Source of the DNA: Pararhodospirillum photometricum DSM 122
GTDB lineage: Bacteria > Pseudomonadota > Alphaproteobacteria > Rhodospirillales > Rhodospirillaceae
Assembly: GCF_000284415.1 (NCBI RefSeq)
Contig: NC_017059.1
Span: 1,944,512 to 1,971,137 of the forward strand
Length of the DNA: 26,626 nt
Direction of reading: 5' to 3'
In this document: positions 1 to 8,162 of the stretch, in pieces
How positions within the stretch are numbered: the stretch's first letter is position 1
Layout: each line of letters starts with the position of its first letter
Notes under the pieces: generated by a model
The model's database searches: none
Told to the model about the DNA's origin: nothing
Seen by the model: the letters and a program-made list of their open reading frames with translations, nothing else
Position numbers and translations under genes: made by a program

Positions 1-131
1 GGGGCGAGGGTGAGCGGCGCCGGGAGGGCAGCGCGCAGATCAAAGCCGGCGTCTCCGGGATGGGCATAGCCCAGCGGGCCGAAGGCCTCGCGATCGTAAT
101 GCGGCAAAAGGCGAACCAGCAAGCGCGGCAC
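1..131 (-). CDS. dut: dUTPase (dut), N-terminal part only, cut by window edge
   Basis: Reading the minus strand from a GTG at 131 gives 43 codons that run off the left edge. The peptide begins VPRLLVRLLPHYDR and contains HPGDAGFDLRAALPAP, which matches the first conserved motif of trimeric dUTPases (A/H-x-G-[SD]-A-G-x-D-L-R-A). The enzyme hydrolyses dUTP to dUMP and pyrophosphate and so keeps uracil out of DNA. The start is supported by AGGAG at 139-143 with a 7-nt spacer. It is divergent from the carbonic anhydrase, with about 200 nt between the two starts. The open frame is shorter than 60 codons in this window and so is easy to overlook. The motif is clear, but the catalytic C-terminal motifs lie outside the window. 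Confidence 0.8.
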   Translation of the reverse strand, partial: MPRLLVRLLPHYDREAFGPLGYAHPGDAGFDLRAALPAPLTLA

Positions 132-334
132 CGATGTTCTCCTGAACCTTGGGGAAAGGGGATACCTGACCATGGGTCCTTCCCTGGCGCAACCCCCCTT
201 GCGCGCTGACCTGCCTTGCCGCTTTCTGAACGCCAACCGACACAAACAGACATAAAACACTCTGGACGGGGACCGCCCCACCCCGTACTGTCACGCCGCT
301 GACATGTCGGGCTGACCGGACAAAGGATGCAAAA

Positions 335-976
335 GTGGAGCTTGAGCAGCTGCTAGAAAACAACCGGGAATGGGCCTCCCGGGTGGAGACCGACAACCCC
401 GGATTTTTTCAGCGCCTCAGCGCCCTTCAGGCACCCAAGTTTCTCTGGATCGGCTGTTCGGACAGCCGGGTTCCGGCGAACGAGATCGTGGGGCTGGCGC
501 CGGGCGAGCTGTTTGTTCACCGCAACATCGCCAATGTGGTGCCGCACGCCGATGCCAACTGCCTCACCGTGATTGAGTATGCGATCACGGTGATCAAGGT
601 GGAGCACATCATGGTCACGGGGCACTATGGGTGTGGGGGCGTCCGAGCGGCCCTCTCGCAGCAGACCTTTGGGACGATTGATCACTGGTTGGCCCACATA
701 AAGGATATTGCCCGGATCCATGATGCCGAGTTAAGTGCGCTTAAGGATGAGGAGGCGCGGGTTGACCGCTTGTGCGAACTGAACGTCGTGCATCAGGTGA
801 TCAACGTGGCCCGCACTTCCCAGGTCCAGGCGGCATGGCACCGGGGACAGAAGCTGCATGTTCATGGCTGGATTTACTCACTGCGTGATGGACTGGTTCG
901 AGACCTTAACGTCTCGATGGCCGGCCCCGAGGCGCTGCCGGACGCGCTGCGTCTCACCTTCCCCGACCCCGCCTGA
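335..976 (+). CDS. can: beta-class carbonic anhydrase
   Basis: The 213-residue protein is a full-length beta-carbonic anhydrase, a cytoplasmic zinc enzyme that interconverts CO2 and bicarbonate. The zinc ligands are visible as C41, D43, H97 and C100, with the D43/R45 dyad in CSDSR and the HYGCGG motif at 97-102. This is the spacing of the Escherichia coli Can enzyme, offset by one residue. The start is GTG at 335, with AAGGA at 323-327 and a 7-nt spacer. The histidine kinase starts only 15 nt downstream, so the two may share a transcript. Bicarbonate supply would suit a CO2-fixing or carboxylase-dependent (crotonyl-CoA carboxylase/reductase) metabolism, but that link is inference. Confidence 0.95.
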   Translation: MELEQLLENNREWASRVETDNPGFFQRLSALQAPKFLWIGCSDSRVPANEIVGLAPGELFVHRNIANVVPHADANCLTVIEYAITVIKVEHIMVTGHYGCGGVRAALSQQTFGTIDHWLAHIKDIARIHDAELSALKDEEARVDRLCELNVVHQVINVARTSQVQAAWHRGQKLHVHGWIYSLRDGLVRDLNVSMAGPEALPDALRLTFPDPA

Positions 977-991
977 CCTTGGCTGTCGCCG

Positions 992-2479
992 ATGAGCGCC
1001 CCCGCCGAGGGGGCCAGTTTCGGCTGGATGACGCGGCGCTATATCCTGGCCCTGTCGGTGGTCGGGATCCTGGCGAGCGCGTCTTTTGTGGTGTTCGACC
1101 GCCTGAGTGCGCGTAACGAACAGACCCTGGCGGTGATCGAGGCGGGAGACACCCTCTATGTGCTCTCCCAGCGGGCGGCCTTGTATGCGGCATGGATCGA
1201 CCAAAGCCAATGTCCGCCCGAGATCCGGCAAAATAGCGACTGCCGCCAGGACCTGATCGAGCTGATCGAGCAGATGGAGCAAGCCATGGCCCTCCTGGAG
1301 GGCCTGCCCCCCCTGCTGGAAAGCCCCCAACGGGTCCCCTTCCCGCCCCTGGAAGACCTGAGCGAGCGCCTCAACCAGTATGTGGCCGCCCTGCGCACCT
1401 TGCTCTCCACCACGGCCGAGGGCGGCAGCGACGACCCCAACCCCGATCGCTTGCGCCAAGCAGCCCGAACCGTGATCTTGCACGAGGCCGCCGCCCCCCT
1501 GCCCCACGCCCTGCACCACCTCATCCGCGAGGTCCAGGCCCAGACCCGCGCCAATCACCAGCGCTTGCGAGTGGCCCAGTTCGCGGCCTTGGCGATGATC
1601 TTGCTCACCTTGGGCCTGGAAGCACTGCTGATTTTCCGCCCCATGGTCGCGCGCACCCGCCACCATTTCGGCGCCTTGGAGCGCTCGCGCGATGACCTGG
1701 AAGGGATTGTACGAACCCGCACCCAGGCCATTGACGACGCCCGCGACAAGGCGGTGCGCGCGACCCAGGCCAAGTCTCGTTTCCTTGCCGCCGTGGGCCA
1801 CGACCTGATGCAACCCCTGCGGGCCGCCACCATGCTGACCGGCATCATTGCCCGCCACGCCGAGACCGAGGCGGTGCGCCGGGCCATTCCCGAACTGCGG
1901 GCCGCCCATTCGGCCATGGGCCGGCTGGTTCGGGCGGTCATCGACTTGTCGCGCCTCGACGCCGGGGTGGTCACGCCGCACCGCGAGGCGGTGGACCTTG
2001 GGGCTTTGCTAGAGGGGGTGGGCGCCGCCTTCGCCCGCGAGGCGACGGTCAAGGGCTTGCGCCTGCGGGTGGTGCCCACGTCGTTATGGATCAACACCGA
2101 CCCCGGCCTGATGGAGCGCATTGTCTCGAACCTTGTGGCGAATGCCGTGCGCTACACCCACGCGGGCGGCATTGTCCTTGGCGTGCGGCGCTTGGCGCAC
2201 GGCCCCGCCATTGTGATTGCCGACACGGGGCCGGGCATCGACCGGCGTGACCGGGCCCGGATTTTCGAGGAGTTTACCCGCCTTAACCCGACCGAGACCG
2301 AGACCGGCGAGGGCCTGGGGTTGTCGATCGTGGATCGGCTGTGCCGGCTTTTGGAGTGCGATGTCTCTCTTAAGTCGAATGTCGGACATGGCACATCTTT
2401 TTATGTTCATCTTCCTGCTGACGTCGTTCTCCCGCCCACCGCAAGGGGGAGACAAATGTCCTCTGACACGCTACCTTAA
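992..2479 (+). CDS. membrane-bound sensor histidine kinase, HDLxQPL type
   Basis: This 495-residue kinase has a transmembrane helix at about residues 16-35, an extracytoplasmic helical segment at about 40-185, and a second helix near 193-215. The sensor segment resembles PilJ/NarX-like four-helix domains and contains two cysteines near 74 and 83. A coiled linker leads to the HisKA domain with phospho-acceptor H270 in GHDLMQPLRA. The HATPase_c domain shows the N box around N384, DTGPGID from D411, and GEGLGLSIV from G439. No receiver domain is fused and no response regulator lies nearby, so its partner is unknown. The H-D-L-x-Q-P-L H-box differs from the usual HELRTPL. ATG at 992 has a weak ribosome site; ATG at 1028 is an alternative start just before the first helix. 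Confidence 0.88.
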   Translation: MSAPAEGASFGWMTRRYILALSVVGILASASFVVFDRLSARNEQTLAVIEAGDTLYVLSQRAALYAAWIDQSQCPPEIRQNSDCRQDLIELIEQMEQAMALLEGLPPLLESPQRVPFPPLEDLSERLNQYVAALRTLLSTTAEGGSDDPNPDRLRQAARTVILHEAAAPLPHALHHLIREVQAQTRANHQRLRVAQFAALAMILLTLGLEALLIFRPMVARTRHHFGALERSRDDLEGIVRTRTQAIDDARDKAVRATQAKSRFLAAVGHDLMQPLRAATMLTGIIARHAETEAVRRAIPELRAAHSAMGRLVRAVIDLSRLDAGVVTPHREAVDLGALLEGVGAAFAREATVKGLRLRVVPTSLWINTDPGLMERIVSNLVANAVRYTHAGGIVLGVRRLAHGPAIVIADTGPGIDRRDRARIFEEFTRLNPTETETGEGLGLSIVDRLCRLLECDVSLKSNVGHGTSFYVHLPADVVLPPTARGRQMSSDTLP

Positions 2480-2589
2480 GACCTGGGCCTCACTGGACGA
2501 GACCAAGGGTGGGCGAAGAAAAGCCCGAAAAACATTCAAAAGATGTTCCGCTCGTCCCTGGATCGTCACGACAACAAAACGGTCGGAGC

Positions 2590-3066
2590 ATGGACACCCT
2601 GGATCTCCTGCGCGCGCGCTGCGAGGGACGGAATATCAACCCGGAAACTCTGCTCGCGACGGATTATCTCAACCACTTTAATGAAATCATCATGTTGCTC
2701 GACATGGTGCCGGACATGCCAGAAATCTTGGAGGACTGCCGAGGATGGCAGCCCAAGACCTATGCCGAGCATTTCCGGGATAGTGTTTTTTCTGACAAAG
2801 ACTTGGCTATTGAGGCCTATGACCACGCCCCCCCTCGCTATCGCGACCCGTTCAACGAAACGATCGAGCAGATGAACACCTTGGCCCTGCAATCGGTGGC
2901 GCGGGTCGATCAGGCCCTGGCCGACGGCGCCCAGGACATGGCCGGCGAATGGGCCCGCAGCGCCAGCCGCACCTTGCAAAAGCTCATCGACGTGGCTAGC
3001 GCCATCATCCACGGCTCCAGCACGACCTTGGATCAGGCCGAAATCGACGCGATGATTGGGTTTTAG
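2590..3066 (+). CDS. unrecognised protein, probably conserved in Rhodospirillales
   Basis: The frame from ATG 2590 encodes 158 residues starting MDTLDLLRARCEGRNINP. An upstream GTG at 2509 in the same frame would add 27 residues of low-complexity sequence. Neither start has a well-spaced Shine-Dalgarno sequence (GGAG at 2585-2588 is too close). The protein is acidic, predicted helical, and has no signal peptide or membrane segment. A distinctive stretch is FNEIIMLLDMVPDMP at about residues 30-44. It follows the histidine kinase by 110 nt, so a shared signalling role is possible, but it shows no HPt or receiver signature. I do not recognise a characterised family. Codon use and the well-behaved C-terminus support a real gene. 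Confidence 0.72.
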   Translation: MDTLDLLRARCEGRNINPETLLATDYLNHFNEIIMLLDMVPDMPEILEDCRGWQPKTYAEHFRDSVFSDKDLAIEAYDHAPPRYRDPFNETIEQMNTLALQSVARVDQALADGAQDMAGEWARSASRTLQKLIDVASAIIHGSSTTLDQAEIDAMIGF

Positions 3067-3070
3067 GAAG

Positions 3071-3109
3071 AAAAAAGGCTGGGGAGGCTCGCCTCCCCAG
3101 ACCCCTCAT
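3071..3109 (-). terminator. repeat copy R1: intrinsic terminator on the minus strand
   Basis: A perfect 10-bp stem, CTGGGGAGGC (3079-3088) and GCCTCCCCAG (3091-3100), encloses a 2-nt loop. On the minus strand it is followed by CCTTTTTT, the signature of a Rho-independent terminator. It lies downstream of the minus-strand cysteine hydrolase. Its flanks GAGGGGT and CCTTTTTT are shared with the other copies listed here. Confidence 0.75.
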
Positions 3110-3222
3110 CCCTTAGGGCCTGTCCGGGAAAAGTGGGCGGTGCGGGCCTTCCGAGAGCGAGAGAGGCGCCTTGGGGGGGCGGGGGCGTTGGCAAATGCCA
3201 TTCCTTGTTCTCAATCAGAAGA

Positions 3223-3726
3223 TCACCCCCAGACTTCAGACGCACTTGATACGCGCATCTTCGAGCGAAGCGCATTCAACGCGACCTGATGGACTATCTC
3301 GCTCGGGGCTGCGCAAAGATCGCCGATGATCTCAGCCTGAAACCCATCGGCCAAGCGAGACATGGCGGTGAAAACGACGCAGTTCTGCGTCATCATCCCG
3401 CAAATCAGCACTTCCGTGGTGCCGACGAGGTGTTTGGAAAGATCCGTGTCTTGATAGGCGTCGGCATTGCGCTTGGTCACGATGGGCGCATCGCCGGCGA
3501 CCTCCAGGAGGGCCGGACGGATGGCGGTGCCGGGACTATCGGCGGCGAACAGGCCGGTCGCTGCTGCGGACACATGGCGTACCAGCACAATCTTGTCGCC
3601 ATGCGCGCGCGCCTTACCGATCGCGGTGACAATCCGCGCCTCGGTTTCCTCAGCCTGCCAGAGAGGCAGCATCCCGCCGGGAAAGTAGTCCTCCTGGATA
3701 TCGATCACGAGAAGAGTACGTGTCAT
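3223..3726 (-). CDS. isochorismatase-family cysteine hydrolase
   Basis: The 167-residue protein has the catalytic triad of the isochorismatase/nicotinamidase superfamily: D9 in VIDIQEDY, K85, and C116 in GMMTQNCV. The cis-peptide-type GMMTQ motif precedes the nucleophile. These enzymes hydrolyse amides or vinyl ethers such as nicotinamide, ureidoacrylate or isochorismate. Metal-ligand residues typical of nicotinamidase are not evident, so the substrate is open. ATG at 3726 is preceded by AAGGA with a 7-nt spacer. It is transcribed divergently from a DJ-1/AraC regulator 218 nt away. This arrangement is common for this pair and suggests the regulator controls it. Confidence 0.9.
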   Translation of the reverse strand: MTRTLLVIDIQEDYFPGGMLPLWQAEETEARIVTAIGKARAHGDKIVLVRHVSAAATGLFAADSPGTAIRPALLEVAGDAPIVTKRNADAYQDTDLSKHLVGTTEVLICGMMTQNCVVFTAMSRLADGFQAEIIGDLCAAPSEIVHQVALNALRSKMRVSSASEVWG

Positions 3727-3944
3727 CGGAAGATCCTTGGGTTGCTTGTCGATTCATAGAAGGCGACGTTTATCTTTGTCAGCAGTGGCTCTCATTTTGG
3801 CCGTACCATTTCTTGGGCTTTCACCTCACCCCAACCGGGGTATCACCCCAGGTAGGCGCGGCCGACAGCCCGCCGGAAAAAGCTAAAAGAAGGACCGCCG
3901 TTTTGTTAGTGGCCCGATAGACATTCTTCGTATAAATTGGGCCA
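3727..3944. promoter_or_regulatory. divergent promoter region between hydrolase and regulator
   Basis: The 218-nt space serves both divergent genes. It holds overlapping inverted repeats, ACCCC (3828-3832), GGGGT (3837-3841) and ACCCC (3845-3849), a plausible operator. TATAAA at 3931-3936 resembles a -10 box and lies only 8 nt before the regulator ATG, which would give an almost leaderless transcript. No good -35 sits 16-18 nt upstream of it. The base composition is lower in GC than the neighbouring genes. Confidence 0.4.
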
Positions 3945-4880
3945 ATGCGTCTCGCCGTTCTCGCCTACCAGGGCATCAGCCCCTTCATGCTGTCCACGCC
4001 GCTCGCCGTGTTCGGGGAACCGTTTGTGGCGAGCGGACACCAGATTGAGGTCTGCGCTGGCACGTCCCGATTGATGGCAAGCGCTGGATTAACTATTGAA
4101 GTCTCTCGCCCCCTTGACGCCGCGCGCGAGGCCGATGTTGTCATTCTTCCCGGATGGCGGGACGCCGACGAACCCGTCTCAGCCGACATCGTAGACGCGT
4201 TGAGGGCCGCGCATGTCCGCGGTGCGATCGTTGTCGGCCTCTGCCTGGGCGCGTTCGGTCTGGCGGAAGCTGGCCTCCTCGACGGTCGGCGCGCGACAAC
4301 ACATTGGGCGCACTCCGAGACGTTCGCGGCACGCTATCCCGGCGTCACGGTCGATGCCGGCGCGCTGTTCGTCGATGAAGGATCGATCCTGACCTCCGCC
4401 GGGATTGCCTCTGGACTGGATTGCTGTTTGCATCTGCTTGCGCGGCTCTCCGGTATCGGTGAAGCCAACCGCATCGCCCGCTCTCTCGTCGTGGCACCGC
4501 AGCGCGCGGGGGCACAGCCACAACTCATCGAACGCCCCGCACTTGGCTCGTCGGCAGACCGTCGCGTGACCGAGATTTTGGAGATGCTCCGGGCAAATCC
4601 ATGGGCGGTCTCGGCGTTGGATGATCTGGCCGCGCGTGCTGGTATGAGCCGCCGCAGCCTCACCCGCCATATCCGCGCGCGAACCGGGGGCAGCCTCGGT
4701 GAATGGCTGAAGCGTGTCCGCGTGGCGCGAGCGCAGGATATGCTTGCCGCCGGTGCGCGCGGCCTGGAGGATGTGGCTCTCCGGTGCGGGTTCCCGGATG
4801 CCCCTGCGCTGCGCAGGGCGTTTCGTGCCGAACTTGGCCTGACGCCGAGCCAATGGCTGGCAAGGCAAAGAACGAGTTAA
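3945..4880 (+). CDS. GlxA/FtrA-type transcription regulator (DJ-1/PfpI domain + AraC HTH)
   Basis: This is a 311-residue two-domain regulator. Residues 1-185 form a DJ-1/PfpI (class I glutamine amidotransferase-like) domain, with the nucleophile-elbow cysteine C100 in GLCLGAFGLAEAG followed by TTHW. Residues about 210-308 form an AraC/XylS domain with two helix-turn-helix units, LDDLAARAGMSRRSLTRH and LEDVALRCGFPDAPALRRAF, ending in LTPSQW. The family binds small nitrogenous metabolites through the DJ-1 domain and activates adjacent catabolic genes. The divergent cysteine hydrolase is the obvious target, by inference. No Shine-Dalgarno precedes ATG 3945, and a TATAAA lies 8 nt upstream, so leaderless translation is possible. 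Confidence 0.9.
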   Translation: MRLAVLAYQGISPFMLSTPLAVFGEPFVASGHQIEVCAGTSRLMASAGLTIEVSRPLDAAREADVVILPGWRDADEPVSADIVDALRAAHVRGAIVVGLCLGAFGLAEAGLLDGRRATTHWAHSETFAARYPGVTVDAGALFVDEGSILTSAGIASGLDCCLHLLARLSGIGEANRIARSLVVAPQRAGAQPQLIERPALGSSADRRVTEILEMLRANPWAVSALDDLAARAGMSRRSLTRHIRARTGGSLGEWLKRVRVARAQDMLAAGARGLEDVALRCGFPDAPALRRAFRAELGLTPSQWLARQRTS

Positions 4881-4911
4881 GAGCCGGTGCCTGCCGGCCG
4901 GGCGTGTTTTA

Positions 4912-4949
4912 AGGGCAGGCTGGGGAGGCTCGCCTCCCCAGACCCCTCC
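4912..4949 (-). terminator. repeat copy R2, oriented for minus-strand transcripts
   Basis: The stem CTGGGGAGGC (4920-4929) and GCCTCCCCAG (4932-4941) is identical to R1, including the TC loop. Read on the minus strand it is preceded by GAGGGGT and followed by CCTGCCCTTAAAA, a weak U-tract. It lies between the convergent regulator and ATPase genes and faces ATPase transcripts. Confidence 0.6.
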
Positions 4950-4990
4950 GATCCTTGGGGATTCCTCACGGCGAAGGGCCAGCGGGAACG

Positions 4991-5027
4991 AGGGGGCTGG
5001 GGAGGCAAGCCTCCCCAGCCTGTCCTT
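4991..5027 (+). terminator. repeat copy R3, oriented for plus-strand transcripts
   Basis: GGCTGGGGAGGC (4995-5006) pairs with GCCTCCCCAGCC (5009-5020) over 12 bp around an AA loop. It is followed by TGTCCTTT. It is the mirror-image partner of R2, about 50 nt away, and would end regulator transcripts running toward the ATPase gene. Confidence 0.6.
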
Positions 5028-5043
5028 TAGCCCCGCGACAGCC

Positions 5044-7206
5044 CTACCTAGGCGGCAGCAACAATCGCGACGAGTTCGCCAAAACCCCCAAGGTATGCAC
5101 GATGTGCAACAGGCCCGCCGCCACCGGGGACATGACCCCCAAGGCCCCAGCCAAGGCGCCGCCGAGGTTGGTGGAGGTGGCAATCCAGAAGTTTTGTCGG
5201 GCCACCCGGAGCGTGCGCTGGCTAAGGTCGCGCACATAGAGGATGTCGCTCAGGTCATCGCGGACCAAGGCGATGTCGGCGGCCTCCACCGCCACGTCGG
5301 CGCCCCCTACCCCCATGGCGATGCCGATATCGGCTTCAGCCAGGGCCAGGGCATCGTTGATGCCGTCGCCGACCATAATCACCCGATGGCCGCCGGCGCG
5401 CAGATTCTTGACGATCTCGCCTTTATGGTCGGGCAAGATGGAGTGGTGGCATTCGGCCAAGCCCAGCCGTCGCGCCAGATCCACGGCAGTTTTCTCGCTG
5501 TCGCCGGTGACGAGGCACAGGCGCGTCACGCCCGAGCGGGTCAGGGCGGCCACGGTGGCGGCGGCCTCGGGCCGGGGCTCGTTGGCAAAGGCCAGGGCGG
5601 CCAGAACCTCGTGGTTTTTGGCCAGGAAAATAACCGTGAGACCGCGCTCGACCAAGGGGAGCACGGCGGCTCTCGCGCTTTGGATGTCGAGACCGGCTTC
5701 TTCCAGATAGCCGGGGCTGCCCAGGCGGATTTCATCCGAGCCAATGACCGAGCGGACCCCTTTGCCCAAGGTAAAGTCGCAGACCATGTGGGAGATCGGG
5801 TCGATCGCGCGGGCCTGGGCTTCGTGGCAAATCGCCTGGGCCAGGGGGTGGTGGTTGTGCATCTCGGCCGAGTAGGCCCAACACAGCAGCTCGTCTTCGC
5901 CGAGGGAGGAGAAGTTGAGGATCCGCTCGATCCGCGGCTGGGTGCTGGTCAGGGTGCCGGTCTTATCAAAGCACACCACATCGGCCTTCCCCACCTCCTC
6001 CAGATAGCGCCCGCCCTTGATCAGCACCCCGCGCTTGGCGGCGGCGGCAATGGCGGCCGACACGGCGGTTTGGGCCGACAGCACCGTGGCGCACGGGCAG
6101 GCCATGACCAGCAGCACGGTAAACGCCCGCCAGGGGCTCGCGGTGGCGATCAAGGTGAGGACGGTGGCGACCCCACCCAGACGCACCATGGTGCGGGCCA
6201 GGGAATCCGCCACTGATTCGATGGGAGCCTTGGTCTCCAGGGAGTCCTCAACCTGGCGCATGATGCGCGCCAGATAGGTTCGGTCCCCGACGCTTTCGAC
6301 CCGCACCCGGATCAAGCCCTGGCGCACATAGGCGCCAGCGAACACGCGATCGCCCGAGGTCACCGTGGCCAGTTCGGCCCGTCCGGTGATGGGGGCGTCA
6401 TCCACTAAGGCGGTCCCGGCGATCACGACGCCATCGACGGAGATCTTTTCGCCCGTGTGCAAGACAACGATGTCGTGGGGCTTAACGGCGGACACCGGGA
6501 CTTCTACCTCGACGTCGCCGACGAGGATGAAGGTGTTCTTGGCCGTGAGATCCAAAATAGCCGAGATCGAGGCCCGCGAGCGTTCGGACACCCAGGCTTT
6601 GAGGCTTTCCGCCCCGCTTTGCACCCAGAGAATTTCCAGGGCGGTCAGCGCCTGCCCCGAGGCCACGGCGGCCACGCAGCCCGCTGCCAGGAAGCCCTCC
6701 AGGCTGAAGCGCTTGTCCTGGGCATGGCGCAGCGCCTCGCGCGCAACCGGGGCGGCCGCGAGCAAGGCGACAAGGCCCAGCGGGGACAGGGCGGTCTCGG
6801 CCAGCAAAACCCCGCCCAACACCTTGCGCACAAAGACAAAGGCCATCACCCCGGTCAAGGCCAGGAAGCGCAGCAGGTGGGGATTGCCCTGGGAAGGGGA
6901 AGAGGGGCGCAGGCAGCCACAGGCTGGCGTCGAGGCCACCGGCCGCAGGAGCGGCGTTTGGGCCTCGGCCACCACGGCCGCGCGCGCGGCGGTGAGAAGA
7001 CGGCGAGCGGTGGTGTGGCGTGGCTCGTAGACCACAATAATCGCCGCGCACGCCGGGTTGACCCGCACCTGACGCACCCCGGGAAAGGTCTGGCAGACGG
7101 CCCCCAGCCAGGACGCGGACGCCTTGGGATGCACACGAAAACGAATCCGCCCGGGAACACTGTGCCGCACGGCCACATGCCCCCCGGGGCCCCCTGTTGC
7201 GGTCAT
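5044..7206 (-). CDS. heavy-metal P-type ATPase with degenerate HMA-like N-terminus
   Basis: This 720-residue inner-membrane pump shows all P1B-ATPase signatures: the ion-site CPC at C370-C372 in ACPCATVLS, the phosphorylated D414 in DKTGTLT, the HHPLAQAI histidine-proline motif, an actuator VDDAPITGRAE, and GDGINDALAL near residue 615. The first 70 residues (VPGRIRFRV and following) form an HMA_2-like ferredoxin fold without the usual CxxC metal site; a CGC lies in the linker after it. The last helix carries HTLGVLANSSRLL. The CPC motif favours a soft or transition metal, but the residues that normally mark Cu+ or Zn2+ pumps are not clear, so substrate is unassigned (copper, manganese or another). 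ATG 7206 has a strong AAGGAGGG with a 9-nt spacer. Confidence 0.9.
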   Translation of the reverse strand: MTATGGPGGHVAVRHSVPGRIRFRVHPKASASWLGAVCQTFPGVRQVRVNPACAAIIVVYEPRHTTARRLLTAARAAVVAEAQTPLLRPVASTPACGCLRPSSPSQGNPHLLRFLALTGVMAFVFVRKVLGGVLLAETALSPLGLVALLAAAPVAREALRHAQDKRFSLEGFLAAGCVAAVASGQALTALEILWVQSGAESLKAWVSERSRASISAILDLTAKNTFILVGDVEVEVPVSAVKPHDIVVLHTGEKISVDGVVIAGTALVDDAPITGRAELATVTSGDRVFAGAYVRQGLIRVRVESVGDRTYLARIMRQVEDSLETKAPIESVADSLARTMVRLGGVATVLTLIATASPWRAFTVLLVMACPCATVLSAQTAVSAAIAAAAKRGVLIKGGRYLEEVGKADVVCFDKTGTLTSTQPRIERILNFSSLGEDELLCWAYSAEMHNHHPLAQAICHEAQARAIDPISHMVCDFTLGKGVRSVIGSDEIRLGSPGYLEEAGLDIQSARAAVLPLVERGLTVIFLAKNHEVLAALAFANEPRPEAAATVAALTRSGVTRLCLVTGDSEKTAVDLARRLGLAECHHSILPDHKGEIVKNLRAGGHRVIMVGDGINDALALAEADIGIAMGVGGADVAVEAADIALVRDDLSDILYVRDLSQRTLRVARQNFWIATSTNLGGALAGALGVMSPVAAGLLHIVHTLGVLANSSRLLLPPR

Positions 7207-7315
7207 GGACGTCGGCCCTCCTTGGGTCCCCGCTGGCCATTTCTGTCTTCTGCGAGACTACACTACATGGGAGTGAGTCGCAAAGTCATTTTCACCTTGG
7301 CCGGAGGCCGTCTCC

Positions 7316-7357
7316 ATAAAAGCAAGGCCGGGGAGGCGAGCCTCCCCAGACCCCTCC
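7316..7357 (-). terminator. repeat copy R4: terminator after acyl-ACP thioesterase
   Basis: GGGGAGGC (7330-7337) pairs with GCCTCCCC (7340-7347) around GA. On the minus strand the hairpin is preceded by GAGGGGTCTG and followed by GGCCTTGCTTTTA. It starts about 18 nt after the thioesterase stop codon and is well placed to end that transcript before the ATPase gene. Confidence 0.65.
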
Positions 7358-7364
7358 CTTCCCT

Positions 7365-8117
7365 TTAAGCAGGGCACACGGCGGCGGTGAGGCGGGCGAC
7401 AAAGACGGGTTTGTCATCCGAGGCGCGGCGGCCCTGAATCACCAAGGCGGTGTCGTCGGCCAAGGGAGAAGTTTCGAGGATCACCGTATCGCCGAGCAGG
7501 CTCTCGGCCAGGAAGTTGACCTCATACGACGACAAGCGAAAGCACTCGAAGGCCGAGGGCGGCAGGGTATCGAGGATCCACTGGGCATAGTGGGTGTTGT
7601 TGACATGCCCGTTGAGATCCAGGTCGCTGTTGCGCACCACGGCGGCGCCGACCTCGGACAGACCATTTTGCCAGCGCAGCTTGGCCGGCTCCAAGCTCAA
7701 GGCGCCCTCGCGGCGGCCGGCCTGGAGGGCCTCGTCGTTCAGGCTGGTTTTGAGGGGCCGGCGGGTCTGGGCATCCAAGGTGAGCCAACTGGCCGTCGCC
7801 TCGGCGATCTTCTCGCCCCCGACCAGGACCTCGTAGTCGCGCAGCACAACGGCGGCGGCGGGCGGACGGGCCCAGGTGTTGACGGTGACGCTCTCGCCCC
7901 AAGCCGGCCAGGGCCCGGTCAGCCGCAAGGTGAAGCGGGTCAGGACCCAAAGGGTGCCCGCCGCGATCATGTCGTCGTAGCCATGCCCCAAATGCTGGGC
8001 GTGGCGCCACGCCATGTCCTGGAGAATCTGCAAAAGCCCCACCAGCCCCAAACGCTTTTGGGGAGTCAGAACCAGCGTGTTGACCTCGTAGGAGGCTGTC
8101 CAGATCATTTGTTTCAT
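7365..8117 (-). CDS. acyl-ACP thioesterase (FatA-like, double hot-dog)
   Basis: The 250-residue product belongs to the bacterial acyl-ACP thioesterases, which release free fatty acids from acyl carrier protein. The second hot-dog half carries the catalytic asparagine/histidine motif as N169-G-H171-V-N173-N174, within NSDLDLNGHVNNTHY. The first half has WRHAQHLGHGY near residues 37-47. ATG at 8117 is chosen because upstream in-frame codons run through repeat R5 and are unlikely to be coding; ATG at 8108 is an alternative. No clear Shine-Dalgarno is present. It sits between HemN and the ATPase on the same strand but is separated from each by a terminator-like repeat, so it is probably monocistronic. 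Confidence 0.85.
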   Translation of the reverse strand: MKQMIWTASYEVNTLVLTPQKRLGLVGLLQILQDMAWRHAQHLGHGYDDMIAAGTLWVLTRFTLRLTGPWPAWGESVTVNTWARPPAAAVVLRDYEVLVGGEKIAEATASWLTLDAQTRRPLKTSLNDEALQAGRREGALSLEPAKLRWQNGLSEVGAAVVRNSDLDLNGHVNNTHYAQWILDTLPPSAFECFRLSSYEVNFLAESLLGDTVILETSPLADDTALVIQGRRASDDKPVFVARLTAAVCPA

Positions 8118-8162
8118 GATGCAAGGATAGGCTGCATTTTTCCCAGCGTCAAGGTGAGGAAA

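Noticed and set aside
40..396. 118-codon minus-strand frame over the dut/can intergenic region
   Set aside because: Serine/arginine-rich translation, overlaps the true dUTPase and carbonic anhydrase starts, no homology-like motifs; a high-GC shadow frame.
878..1981. 367-codon minus-strand frame opposite the histidine kinase
   Set aside because: Antisense shadow of a motif-complete kinase; the translation is rich in G, Q and H without any domain signature.
4912..5027. R2/R3 inverted pair as a MITE or small insertion sequence
   Set aside because: Each hairpin is a complete copy of a family found singly elsewhere, no target duplication is seen, and the convergent-gene context explains the opposed orientation.
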